Assembly (NCBI GenBank): GCA_020636745.1
Contig: JACJXH010000001.1
Span: 496,001-560,000 of the forward strand
DNA length: 64,000 nucleotides
Source of the DNA: Lentimicrobiaceae bacterium
GTDB taxonomy: Bacteria; Bacteroidota; Bacteroidia; Bacteroidales; Lentimicrobiaceae
Direction: 5' to 3'
Made by a program: the position numbers and the translations under genes
Shown here: one piece after another, positions 43,263 through 51,529 of the stretch
How positions within the stretch are numbered: position 1 is the stretch's first letter
Layout: each line of letters starts with the position of its first letter
Notes under the pieces: generated by a model
Database searches by the model: none
The model's input: only the letters and a program-made list of their open reading frames with translations
What the model was told of the DNA's origin: nothing

Positions 43263-45014
43263 TTATCTGGCGTATTTGCGTTTTCTGAGGGCAAACTGTA
43301 TCAAACCAAACATTATCACCAGTAAAACAGGGGCGGCTGTATTGATTAATTGCCACATTAGCAGTTGCTTGCGTGCTCTGTTTACATCAAGAGCCCTGAG
43401 CTTAAGTTCTCTTGCTCTAACCGACATCAAACCTTCGTCATCGCAAAGGTAGTTTACAGCATTCAAGATCAAATCTTTATTGCCAAATGTTTGTCCGGTG
43501 TGACGGTCATAACCTAAGGGAAGCGGCATAAAAGAGCCGTTGTTGAATTGTACCTGATTACGGATAATGTCTCCATCAGCCATTACAATCATTCTGTTTT
43601 TGGGGCTTTTGGCCGTAAATCCGATTTCGGGGGCCTGGGATATTTCTGATGTGATTCTGTTGTTGTAAAGTGATTGAAACTCTCCTTCGAGCAAAACTGC
43701 AACTGCCTGAGGTTGCTGATTGTAATCTTTGGGATCTGCTTCTTTGCTCAGGATATCGAGTGAAATCATTACAGGAGTAAGCGCAATGCGGGTGTACTGC
43801 GAAGTTTTCAGCAAAATAGTCTTCTTAATGGCCGGATTTCCGACAGTATCAAGACTGCTGATAAATTCGGTGCGGATAGCATTCAGATTGTTTACTACCG
43901 GGTGCTGTGAAGTAGAGGTAATTACAGGAAAGAAATACCAGGGGAAAAAGCTGAACTGGGGTTGGTTGCCTATTTGTCCAGTAACCATAGGAATAGGCAA
44001 TGCATTGATGTCCATCAGCAGGTTGCTGTTAAGGCGCACACCATAGGTGTAGAGCATATCGTTTAGGTTTATGTCCTGTGTTACGCCCATAGTGCGATCT
44101 GATTTTTGCAGGCTGTCCATTGTGGCAAAAACAGGGTCAACCAGCCATAATATTTTGCCTCCGTTCATTACAAACTGGTCAATGATAAATTTGTCCTTTT
44201 CAGTAAAAACCGAGTCAGGTTTGGCAATCACCAGTGCTTTGTATTTATTTACCACGCTGTATGTTCCATCTTCATTTTCTTTTCTGTTGGTCAAAGCGTT
44301 AATATTGCCGGCAATTTTAACGCTTTCAACCTGGTAATAATCAGATAAGGCGTGGCGTGCGTCAGCTGTTTCGATAAGAGGTAATTCGCCATGGCCATAT
44401 GAAAATGCGATTTTGGGTTTGCTGGTGTTGCTAAGCTTTCTGATGGCATTTGAAATATTATACTCAAGTGCCTGTATGGAGTTGTTGATGATAGCATCAG
44501 GTGGTGCGCCCAATTGGTCGGCGAGCAGGCTTAAGGGGATTTCACGGCCTTTATAGGAAACCAGGGCTCCCGGAAATATTCGTTGCTGTTGCTGCCCTTC
44601 CTTCATTTTCACATTGATGTCGGTTGGCTGAAGCCCCTGTTCAATCAGTCTGTTATACACTTCTCCTCTGGCTTTGGCCGATTCTTCTGCCGAAGGGTTG
44701 ATAAATTCGTACTGGATGTTGTCACTGTAAGCCCTGAATTCATCCAGCATTTCGCGGGTTGATTTGCTGAGTAATTTGAATCCTGCCGGGAAATCCCCCT
44801 CAAGGTAAACCCTGAAATAAATGATATCGTCTGTTTCGCGTAAAAGCTTTTTGGTGGACGGCGATAATGAATACCTCTTTTCAGTAGTGAGGTCAAATCT
44901 GGTAAATAAATATGAACCAATTACGTTCAGCAGTATGATGATGATTAAACCCAGTGCAAGCTGAATGATATTGTTTCGACGTATGTCAGCGTTATTTCGT
45001 TTACTTGTTTCCAT
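43263..45014 (-). CDS. gldG: Gliding-motility ABC transporter component GldG
   Basis: This 583-residue protein has an N-terminal membrane segment (~20-38), a long periplasmic region ('FDLTTEKRYSLSPSTKKLL', 'SYGHGELPLI', 'WLVDPVFATMD') and a C-terminal membrane segment ('LINTAAPVLLVIMFGLIQFA') before a basic tail. These match the GldG / ABC-2 auxiliary family. In flavobacteria GldA-GldF-GldG are needed for gliding; homologues also occur in non-gliding Bacteroidetes. The frame extends to a TTG at 45038, but the ATG at 45014 fits better and leaves 26 bp to the gldF stop. gldA is not adjacent. Confidence 0.87.
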   Translation of the reverse strand: METSKRNNADIRRNNIIQLALGLIIIILLNVIGSYLFTRFDLTTEKRYSLSPSTKKLLRETDDIIYFRVYLEGDFPAGFKLLSKSTREMLDEFRAYSDNIQYEFINPSAEESAKARGEVYNRLIEQGLQPTDINVKMKEGQQQQRIFPGALVSYKGREIPLSLLADQLGAPPDAIINNSIQALEYNISNAIRKLSNTSKPKIAFSYGHGELPLIETADARHALSDYYQVESVKIAGNINALTNRKENEDGTYSVVNKYKALVIAKPDSVFTEKDKFIIDQFVMNGGKILWLVDPVFATMDSLQKSDRTMGVTQDINLNDMLYTYGVRLNSNLLMDINALPIPMVTGQIGNQPQFSFFPWYFFPVITSTSQHPVVNNLNAIRTEFISSLDTVGNPAIKKTILLKTSQYTRIALTPVMISLDILSKEADPKDYNQQPQAVAVLLEGEFQSLYNNRITSEISQAPEIGFTAKSPKNRMIVMADGDIIRNQVQFNNGSFMPLPLGYDRHTGQTFGNKDLILNAVNYLCDDEGLMSVRARELKLRALDVNRARKQLLMWQLINTAAPVLLVIMFGLIQFALRKRKYAR

Positions 45015-45040
45015 GCTTTTCAGAAGCCCTTTGATCAAAA

Positions 45041-45805
45041 CTATTTACCGGATTTGTTTTTGCTAAGTGTTTGTTCCCATTTACGGCTCTCCAGCGCAAT
45101 TTTGGTGAGCAGAATAAAAATGGCTATCAGACTCACAAAATAAAGCACATCACGTGTGTCAATCACACCCCGGCTCATTGAAGCATAATGCGCCTGAATG
45201 CCCAGCGACATGATAAACAGGTCGGCCTTGCCGAAAAGTGAAAGTTGTGCAATAAATTCAAACCCGGTATATGCAAATCCACTGAGCACCAAAGCCAGAA
45301 TAAAGGCGATAATCTGATTATCAGTAATGGATGAAACAAAGAGGCCGATGGCTACAAATGCTGAAGCTAAAAATAGCAATCCGATGTAGCTGCCCCAAAG
45401 CCCGCCCATATCCATGTTGCCTTTGGGAAGTCCGAGCAGGTAGACAGATATGGCATAAATCAGCGTTGGTAAAAGTGAAAATAATACTAATGTAACACCT
45501 GCCAGATATTTGGCCATAATAATCTGAAAATCTGTAAGCGGTTTGGTAAGCAACATTTCAATGGTTCCGCTGCGCTTTTCGTCAGCAAATGAACGCATCG
45601 TAATGGCCGGTATCAAAAAAAGGAAGACAAATGGCGAAAGCGTAAACAGGTTGTCGAGGCTTGCATAACCATAGTCAATAATGTTGAATCCGAGGGGGAA
45701 GACCCACAAAAATAGCCCGTTGATAATCAGGAAAACTATAATGGCCAGATAGCCTATCAGCGAATTCAAAAAACTGAAAATTTCTTTGCGAAAGAGTGTG
45801 AACAT
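45041..45805 (-). CDS. gldF: Gliding-motility ABC transporter permease GldF
   Basis: This 254-residue ABC-2 type permease has six membrane segments. 'LTPFVFLFLIPAITMRSFADEK'-like and 'SGTIEMLLTKPLTDFQI' segments are typical of GldF. It would form the transmembrane part of a complex with GldG and an ATPase (GldA) encoded elsewhere. It is the first gene of the gldF-gldG-DUF4340-epimerase series on the minus strand, with 132 bp between its start and the next upstream gene. No clear promoter is visible there. Confidence 0.88.
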   Translation of the reverse strand: MFTLFRKEIFSFLNSLIGYLAIIVFLIINGLFLWVFPLGFNIIDYGYASLDNLFTLSPFVFLFLIPAITMRSFADEKRSGTIEMLLTKPLTDFQIIMAKYLAGVTLVLFSLLPTLIYAISVYLLGLPKGNMDMGGLWGSYIGLLFLASAFVAIGLFVSSITDNQIIAFILALVLSGFAYTGFEFIAQLSLFGKADLFIMSLGIQAHYASMSRGVIDTRDVLYFVSLIAIFILLTKIALESRKWEQTLSKNKSGK

Positions 45806-45936
45806 AGTGATGGTAATAACTTGTATGCTGCTTTGGGGCCGCTAAATTACTTAAAAATAGGGTTTGAGCGTATCAGACTTTTATTTTTTAAGCTATTTGG
45901 GTTTGTAAACTGTACGGTTTGCCCTGTCAGCTATAT

Positions 45937-46722
45937 TTAATTTGTGAAAGTTATAAGCACAATGTCATCGGTTTTTAACCCGAGCAGACTTGCGGCATTG
46001 CCTTTGTTGATTGAAATCTCGATGAGGCCTGTTGTACTATACAATATAGCAATTTCACCCTCAGGAACAGCACTGTATGCTTCGCGTATAGTGTTGATTT
46101 GGTGAGACTTGCCTTTGATTGAAAGGGAGAATCTGCGATTTTTCCCAACTTCTGCAAATTCTTTGGATGTAATATTGAGAAAGGCATTCTCATAATTATC
46201 AATATATACGACCCTGCTGCTGATGGTGTCGCCACTGATGTGCGGCCGCATGCTGATGAGTGCATTGAGGTCGGACCTCACATGGCCAAGTTCTTCAATA
46301 GCTTTACCTTGTGCCAGATGCACTGCTGCTTTCACAAACCGGTCGCGCGTTGAAAATGTGAAATATCCCGTATCCTGATTGATGTCCAGTTCAACAATTT
46401 TTGCAGGGCTTTCATCAAACATAAGGGTGAAAACACCATTGTCAGCTCCGATAAAATAATGGTTGCGAAATTGAACAGCAACGTGCGGGGTGTTTTCTGA
46501 TTCTTCGGTGTTGATGCCAATAATATGAATGGTTCCTTCAGGAAACAAGGGAAAAGCATTACGCAGAATAAAGGAGGCCTGTTTGATGTTGAACGGTTTG
46601 ATGCGATGGCTGATGTCAATAATCCTGGCATCAGGCAAACGGCTGATAATCGCCCCCTTGACGGCTCCGGCATAATGGTCGCGAGGTCCCCAATCAGTTG
46701 TTAGCGTTATTACCGGTGTCAT
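45937..46722 (-). CDS. SAM hydrolase (DUF62 / S-adenosyl-L-methionine hydroxide adenosyltransferase)
   Basis: This 261-residue protein belongs to the SAM-dependent chlorinase/fluorinase superfamily: 'LTTDWGPRDHYAGAVKGAI' at the N-terminus, 'IDISHRIKPFNIKQASFIL', 'GADNGVFTL' and 'SRVVYIDNYENAFLNI'. Standard members of this size hydrolyse SAM to adenosine and methionine rather than halogenating it; the halogenase-specific insertion loop is not apparent. It is cytosolic. Its promoter is at 46845-46874, giving a ~115-nt leader. Confidence 0.87.
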   Translation of the reverse strand: MTPVITLTTDWGPRDHYAGAVKGAIISRLPDARIIDISHRIKPFNIKQASFILRNAFPLFPEGTIHIIGINTEESENTPHVAVQFRNHYFIGADNGVFTLMFDESPAKIVELDINQDTGYFTFSTRDRFVKAAVHLAQGKAIEELGHVRSDLNALISMRPHISGDTISSRVVYIDNYENAFLNITSKEFAEVGKNRRFSLSIKGKSHQINTIREAYSAVPEGEIAILYSTTGLIEISINKGNAASLLGLKTDDIVLITFTN

Positions 46723-46844
46723 TATTTTTATATTTTCAGGTATTTAAATATCAATCTTATTCTGCACTTCTAAACCTTATGTTGTTCAGTTTCATAAGGC
46801 TATTCATCACTTATCCGTTATTTTCTGTTGAGGCGTATGAATTG

Positions 46845-46874
46845 CAAAAGTACAACTTATGATGGTGAAACCAA
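46845..46874 (-). promoter_or_regulatory. Promoter of the SAM hydrolase gene
   Basis: Minus strand: -33 TTG (complement of 46872-46874), 19-bp spacer, -7 TACTTTTG (complement of 46845-46852, exact). Confidence 0.65.
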
Positions 46875-46929
46875 GACAGATTCAAAGTTATTGCAGGTAT
46901 TTTGACAGGGCAAAACGTCTTGCCTTTTA

Positions 46930-46962
46930 TTTGATTTGCATTGGAATCATTTGTTACTTTTG
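46930..46962 (+). promoter_or_regulatory. Promoter of the Dabb-family gene
   Basis: -33 TTTG (46930-46933), 21-bp spacer, -7 TACTTTTG (46955-46962, exact). The ATG at 46980 follows closely, so the leader is about 10 nt. Confidence 0.7.
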
Positions 46963-46979
46963 CAGTAAAGAACCTGATG

Positions 46980-47282
46980 ATGATAAAACATATTGTTTTT
47001 TTTAAGGTGGCAGCTCCTATGTCAGCTGCTGATAAAGCCTCGTTGCTTAATACAGTTAGTCAACGACTGAACGAACTTCCTGGTTTGATTCCTGAAATCA
47101 GCCGGTTTGAAGTGGGTATTAACATGGTGGATGATATCAAAGCTGCTGATTTGGTGCTTGTGAGCGAGTTTGAAAGTGCCGGGGATCTTCAGTCGTATCA
47201 GTCACATCCTGCACATCAGGCATTCTTGATGTGGAATAAGGATAAATGCCCCAAATTTTCGGTAGTCGACTATTTGTTCTGA
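46980..47282 (+). CDS. Dabb-family (stress-responsive A/B barrel) protein
   Basis: This protein of about 100 residues begins 'MIKHIVFFKV' and has 'DLVLVSEFESAGDLQSYQSH' and 'HQAFL', the usual Dabb pattern with the His-rich 'YxxHPxHxxF' signature. Dabb proteins form small dimeric alpha/beta barrels; a specific function is unknown. Two consecutive ATGs (46977, 46980) are possible. Earlier in-frame codons fall within the promoter and are rejected. Confidence 0.85.
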   Translation: MIKHIVFFKVAAPMSAADKASLLNTVSQRLNELPGLIPEISRFEVGINMVDDIKAADLVLVSEFESAGDLQSYQSHPAHQAFLMWNKDKCPKFSVVDYLF

Positions 47283-47352
47283 TTTATTTACCCCTGATAC
47301 TTTGATTGGTAAAATGACCATCATTGTTTGAAGTTTAATCCCTGACCCGATA

Positions 47353-47778
47353 ATGAAACACACATTTCTGCTTTTACTCGCGACATTACTTGCTACTTCC
47401 TGCGTTAAACTTGATGGCGAAAGTTATCGCAAATATTCTGATTATGTTAACATTATGGACGTGAATATGCCTGACAGTGCATTTATAGGAGACGATATTC
47501 CTATTGTGGTACAGGCCGGTGCCCCCAATGGCTGTTGGTCGGGGCTTGAAGTTCATATTGGCAGATCTACTATTTACGATTCTGTTTTTGGGTTTACAGC
47601 CACTGGCTTGTTTGAATCAACCAATAATTTGTGTGCCGAAGTGTTGGTTACAAAAGACTCTACTTTTCATTTTAAAACTGATACAGCCGGCATCTACCTC
47701 TTTATTGCTTATTCTGCTGCCTATCAGCCAATTTATGATACCCTTGTGGTTTCGGATACGGCAACTTCAAAACGTTAG
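47353..47778 (+). CDS. Small lipoprotein of unknown function
   Basis: This 141-residue protein has a lipoprotein signal (MKHTFLLLLATLLATSC, lipobox LATSC with Cys at 17). The mature part is predicted beta-rich with two further Cys residues ('NGCWSGLEVHI', 'NNLCAEVLV') that could pair. No known domain is recognised; the shape suggests an Ig-like fold. It would be lipid-anchored facing the periplasm or surface. Confidence 0.75.
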   Translation: MKHTFLLLLATLLATSCVKLDGESYRKYSDYVNIMDVNMPDSAFIGDDIPIVVQAGAPNGCWSGLEVHIGRSTIYDSVFGFTATGLFESTNNLCAEVLVTKDSTFHFKTDTAGIYLFIAYSAAYQPIYDTLVVSDTATSKR

Positions 47779-47805
47779 TTGATTGCTTTTTTATATTTCC
47801 CGTAG

Positions 47806-48219
47806 ATGTTTCTGCAATTTGAAGGCATAAGAATTGTCTGCATCAATGCATTTTTGTTTCGCAGAGGTGCAGCTGTTACTATTCCCGGGGTTGGAATAAT
47901 TACCGGAAAATCAGGCGCTTGCGACATCAATTTGCTCCGGCATGAGTTTGGCCATATTTTACAATTCAGACAACAAGGAGCTTGCTTTTATTGGTGTTAT
48001 ATTGCGCCTGCCAGTTTATTGAGTGCTATAAAAGCGCATCGTCATTACGCATACAGGCATATGTCATGCTGGACTGAATGGTCAGCTAACCTGTTGAGCT
48101 ATAGATATTTTAATGAACCTGAATCGTGGGATCATCTGAACTTTCCCGTCAGAAATTCTTATGTATTATCGGGTAAGCAATCATTCCGGGTCAATGCTTT
48201 TATCAACTCTATAACCTGA
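47806..48219 (+). CDS. Uncharacterised protein with HEFGH metallopeptidase-like motif
   Basis: This 137-residue protein contains 'LLRHEFGHILQFRQQG' (~45-60), an HExxH pattern, and downstream 'CWTEWSANLLSYRYF' with a Glu that could be a third zinc ligand. 'YWCYIAPASLLSAI' may be a hydrophobic membrane-associating helix. I infer a small zincin-like fold; catalytic activity is not shown. No signal peptide is seen. It is 27 bp after the lipoprotein gene and may be cotranscribed with it. Confidence 0.65.
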   Translation: MFLQFEGIRIVCINAFLFRRGAAVTIPGVGIITGKSGACDINLLRHEFGHILQFRQQGACFYWCYIAPASLLSAIKAHRHYAYRHMSCWTEWSANLLSYRYFNEPESWDHLNFPVRNSYVLSGKQSFRVNAFINSIT

Positions 48220-48272
48220 TAAGCGGCTTTCCCGAACAGCATTTAATTAAGGTTAATTCCCTTACTACCGGC

Positions 48273-48497
48273 TTATTCCTTATCTGTATTTTCAGATTTT
48301 TGCTTTCGCGAAACCATCCACAAATGAAAGAAATAACCAAATCCGGCTCCGATGAGGAAAATAAATAGCAGCATAAGTGCCAGCGACATGTTAAAACTCC
48401 AGAAGAAGAGTTTTAATTCAGCCGATGCGGAGTTCTGAATGGAAAAAATGACAAGCAGGATAGCTGCAATAATGGTGATAATGGCGGAACGTGACAT
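48273..48497 (-). CDS. LapA-domain (DUF1049) small membrane protein
   Basis: This 74-residue protein has two membrane segments (~5-23 and ~38-62) separated by 'SIQNSASAELKLFFWSF', typical of the lipopolysaccharide-assembly protein A domain (QN and F-W motif). A short basic-acidic cytosolic tail follows. The role in Bacteroidetes is unknown. Its -7 box overlaps the promoter region of the divergent 869-residue protein. Confidence 0.85.
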   Translation of the reverse strand: MSRSAIITIIAAILLVIFSIQNSASAELKLFFWSFNMSLALMLLFIFLIGAGFGYFFHLWMVSRKQKSENTDKE

Positions 48498-48524
48498 CTT
48501 TGGGGTATTTTAACTTTTATTATC

Positions 48525-48550
48525 CAAAGTTAATCAATTTTCTATCTTTG
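48525..48550. promoter_or_regulatory. Closely spaced divergent -7 boxes
   Basis: CAAAGTTA (48525-48532) reads TAACTTTG on the minus strand before the LapA-domain gene. TATCTTTG (48543-48550) is on the plus strand before the T9SS propeller gene. Both fit TAnnTTTG exactly and lie 10 bp apart, so polymerase could hardly occupy both at once. Confidence 0.55.
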
Positions 48551-48593
48551 TCCGGAATCATTTGATTATTCCTGACCTTCAACTTCAATTCAT

Positions 48594-51203
48594 ATGAAAA
48601 TCAGCCGACAATTATTATTATTTACCTGTTTTGCCATGATGGTGTTCATTGCAGGTGTATTTAAAACCAATCATAAAAACCAAAATAATCCCGGGCATAA
48701 CCATACCTCAATGCAGGAAAGATTTGGTCTTGAAAAAGAGCCGGGATTATATCCCAATGATTGGATGGACAGGCAACGTACTTTCCCTTATGGTTCGATA
48801 AAGACTGATGTTTATCTTGAAGCCATCAGGCAGGCACAGGCTTTTCATACGAATGCTTCCAGAACGTCACTAAACTGGGAATTGGCAGGCCCTGTTAATA
48901 TTGGCGGGCGGATTACTGATATTGAAATGCCTGAAGGTTCAAATTCAACTATTTACATTGGTGCTGCATCCGGGGGTATTTTTAAATCGACCAATAGTGG
49001 TTTTAACTGGACGAATATTTTTATGAATGCAGCCTCCTTAACAATTGGTGACATTGCTATTGATAAAAGCAACCATAATCTTTTATACGCTGGTACTGGT
49101 GAGGCCAATGCTTCGAGCCAGAGTGTCAGGGGCGATGGTATTTATAAATCAACTGACGGAGGAACAACCTGGACTTTTTCAGGACTTGAACAATCTGCTT
49201 ATATCGGGCGAATAGTTATAGATTATTCAAATTCCGACAGGGTTTTTGCAGCGGCCTGCGGTAATTTATTTTCGCCAGACGAGCACAGGGGTGTTTATCG
49301 TACAACCGATGGAGGGAATTCATGGCAAAAAGTTCTATTTCTGACTGATTCCACTGCAGCCATTGATATTGTTCAACATCCAACAAATCCGGATATACTT
49401 TATGCTGCCATGTGGGAGCGTGTACGTGGTTTGAACTACCGCCGGTCATATGGTGCCAGTTCAGGTATTTGGATGACAACTGACGGAGGCGACAACTGGT
49501 CAGAATTATCGGTTGGCTTACCGTCAGGCAATGAGAAGGGGCGTATCGGGTTGGCTGTTTCTCCTTCAAACCCATCTATCCTTTATGCCTTTTATGATAA
49601 TCAATCGGAAGTGGCAGTATATAAAACAATAAATGGCGGGCAAAGCTGGTCGCGCACCAATGACGGTGCCCTGCAAGGGATGAACAGCACTTTTGGCTGG
49701 TATTTTGGCCAGATTAGGGTTGATCCGAATATTCCTGATATAGTGTATGTTATGGGCGTTGATATGTTTTATACCGCTAATGGTGGCAATTCCTGGACAC
49801 AGCTTGCCGGTTATTTTAATTCTGATGTCATTCATGTGGATCATCATGCCATGTATATTCATCCTGAAACAGGCCGTATTTACGAAGGAAATGACGGAGG
49901 CCTTTATGTAAGCGACGATTTAGGGTTTAATTGGAGTAAAATCAATAATTTGCCGCTTACTCAGTTTTACGATATTGAAATCGATTATCTGAATCCTGAT
50001 CGCCTCTATGGCGGGACACAGGATAACAATACCGTACGGACAACTACTGGTCAGACCAACGATTGGGATGCCATTTTGGGTGGTGACGGTTTTTATAGCC
50101 TGGTTGACTATACCAATTCAAACATCATCTATGCTGAATACCAATGGGGAGCTTTACATAAGTCAACCAATGGAGGAAGCTGGATGAATGCCATTAATGG
50201 ATATTGGTCTTCCGACAGGGTAAACTGGTCAGCTCCTGTCGTAATGCATCCGCAAAATCCCGAAACACTATATTTTGGTACTTACAGGGTTTGGAAGTCA
50301 AATAATGGTGGAAATTCATGGACTGCTGTCAGTGGCGATTTGACCAATGGCGATGATGGAAGCTCTTTTCATACCATCAGCACGCTGGCTGTGTCTCCTC
50401 TTCAGCCTTCCATTGTTCTGGCAGGAACTGACGATGGAAGGGTACATATTTCAACTGATGCCGGTGCGCAATGGACTGATATAAGTCAGGGATTACCGCT
50501 CAGATGGATAACCCGCGTAGCCACCGACCCTTTTGATGAGAACAAAATTTATGTTACACTTTCAGGATTCAGATGGGATGAGCCTGTTTCACATGTTTAT
50601 ATGTCGGACGATCTTGGCCAGACATGGCAATCTATTGGAGGAAACCTTCCTGAGCTGCCGGTAAATGTTATTTTGGCCGATCCTAATCGTCAGGGGCGTT
50701 TGTTTGTTGGGACTGATGCCGGTGTATTTGTGACCAATAATGGAGGTGAGGAATGGCTGAGTTTGAATCAGGGACTTGGAAATGTACCTGTAATTTCAAT
50801 GAAAATTCATCCTGAGCTTAATTTTCTGGTCATAGGAACATACGGGTTGTCGGCCTACAAACTCGATTTGTCGCAGCTCAGTGTGGGTGTCGGAGATATA
50901 CATCAGCTGAGGTCAAAGCTTTCTGTTTCAGGAGTTTTTCCTAATCCTTTCCGGACAGCTTTAAATCAGTTTGTTACTTTAAAGGTTGAAAGTTCAGCTT
51001 TTACAAATGCTCATATGGTTATTTACGACAATACAGGCAGAACAATAAAGACTTTTTCTGCCACTTCTCTTCGTCAGGGCCTGAATCAATTGTTATGGGA
51101 TGGTAAGGATGAAAGCGGAATGGCTGTTAAATCAGGTTATTATTATATTTCGCTGAAATCTGCAGCTGGCAATGCATCGGCAAAGGTGCTGGTTGTGAAT
51201 TAA
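48594..51203 (+). CDS. Exported beta-propeller (sortilin/BNR-type) protein with C-terminal sorting domain
   Basis: This 869-residue protein has an N-terminal signal/anchor (~1-24). At least nine Asp-box style repeats ('STDGGTTW', 'TTDGGNSW', 'TTDGGDNW', 'TINGGQSW', 'STDAGAQW', 'TNNGGEEW' and others) span ~75-760, forming one or two beta-propellers as in sortilin/Vps10 or photosystem-stability-factor-like repeats. The C-terminal ~85 residues ('VFPNPFRTALNQFVTL', 'DESGMAVKSGYYYISL') form a FlgD-Ig / T9SS sorting-like domain. It is expected on the cell surface. Conserved glycosidase residues were not identified. It is unrelated in sequence to the two BNR genes at the window start beyond the Asp boxes. 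Confidence 0.87.
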   Translation: MKISRQLLLFTCFAMMVFIAGVFKTNHKNQNNPGHNHTSMQERFGLEKEPGLYPNDWMDRQRTFPYGSIKTDVYLEAIRQAQAFHTNASRTSLNWELAGPVNIGGRITDIEMPEGSNSTIYIGAASGGIFKSTNSGFNWTNIFMNAASLTIGDIAIDKSNHNLLYAGTGEANASSQSVRGDGIYKSTDGGTTWTFSGLEQSAYIGRIVIDYSNSDRVFAAACGNLFSPDEHRGVYRTTDGGNSWQKVLFLTDSTAAIDIVQHPTNPDILYAAMWERVRGLNYRRSYGASSGIWMTTDGGDNWSELSVGLPSGNEKGRIGLAVSPSNPSILYAFYDNQSEVAVYKTINGGQSWSRTNDGALQGMNSTFGWYFGQIRVDPNIPDIVYVMGVDMFYTANGGNSWTQLAGYFNSDVIHVDHHAMYIHPETGRIYEGNDGGLYVSDDLGFNWSKINNLPLTQFYDIEIDYLNPDRLYGGTQDNNTVRTTTGQTNDWDAILGGDGFYSLVDYTNSNIIYAEYQWGALHKSTNGGSWMNAINGYWSSDRVNWSAPVVMHPQNPETLYFGTYRVWKSNNGGNSWTAVSGDLTNGDDGSSFHTISTLAVSPLQPSIVLAGTDDGRVHISTDAGAQWTDISQGLPLRWITRVATDPFDENKIYVTLSGFRWDEPVSHVYMSDDLGQTWQSIGGNLPELPVNVILADPNRQGRLFVGTDAGVFVTNNGGEEWLSLNQGLGNVPVISMKIHPELNFLVIGTYGLSAYKLDLSQLSVGVGDIHQLRSKLSVSGVFPNPFRTALNQFVTLKVESSAFTNAHMVIYDNTGRTIKTFSATSLRQGLNQLLWDGKDESGMAVKSGYYYISLKSAAGNASAKVLVVN

Positions 51204-51529
51204 TCAGCATGTCAATAGAGAGAAATTTTAAAGCTTCTGATGGGTTGTGAGGTGTTCCTGTTTCAGATGAAATTACATTTCTACCCATCAGAATTCCTTT
51301 TATCAAAAGGGAAATCGCCTGGTTAACAGATTATTTTCAGTTGGATTTAAAATGCTAAGTCACAGCTTTCAGGGCATTGACTTCAATACTTATGCCCAGT
51401 TTTACATTGGCACAAGGTCGTATGGAAGACTGCTGAAAAACATCAGAAAAGAAGATGAATAAGCAATGTATGGATTGTGCTGAATACGCCAGTTGATATA
51501 TAAGGAAGAGTAAGCTTATTTAAAAAATA
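51204..51529. other. Gene-poor intergenic region with an inverted repeat
   Basis: An 11-bp perfect inverted repeat (TTCTGATGGGT 51235-51245, ACCCATCAGAA 51283-51293) with a 37-nt loop is followed by TTCCTTTT and may end the preceding transcript. A short open frame (51271-51462; ATG 51352, 36 codons ending 'LLKNIRKEDE') is present but not supported by any recognised family. Nothing else is seen. Confidence 0.5.

Noticed and set aside
45937..46722. Fluorinase/chlorinase making halogenated adenosine
   Set aside because: The size and lack of an obvious insertion loop fit the common SAM hydrolase subgroup.
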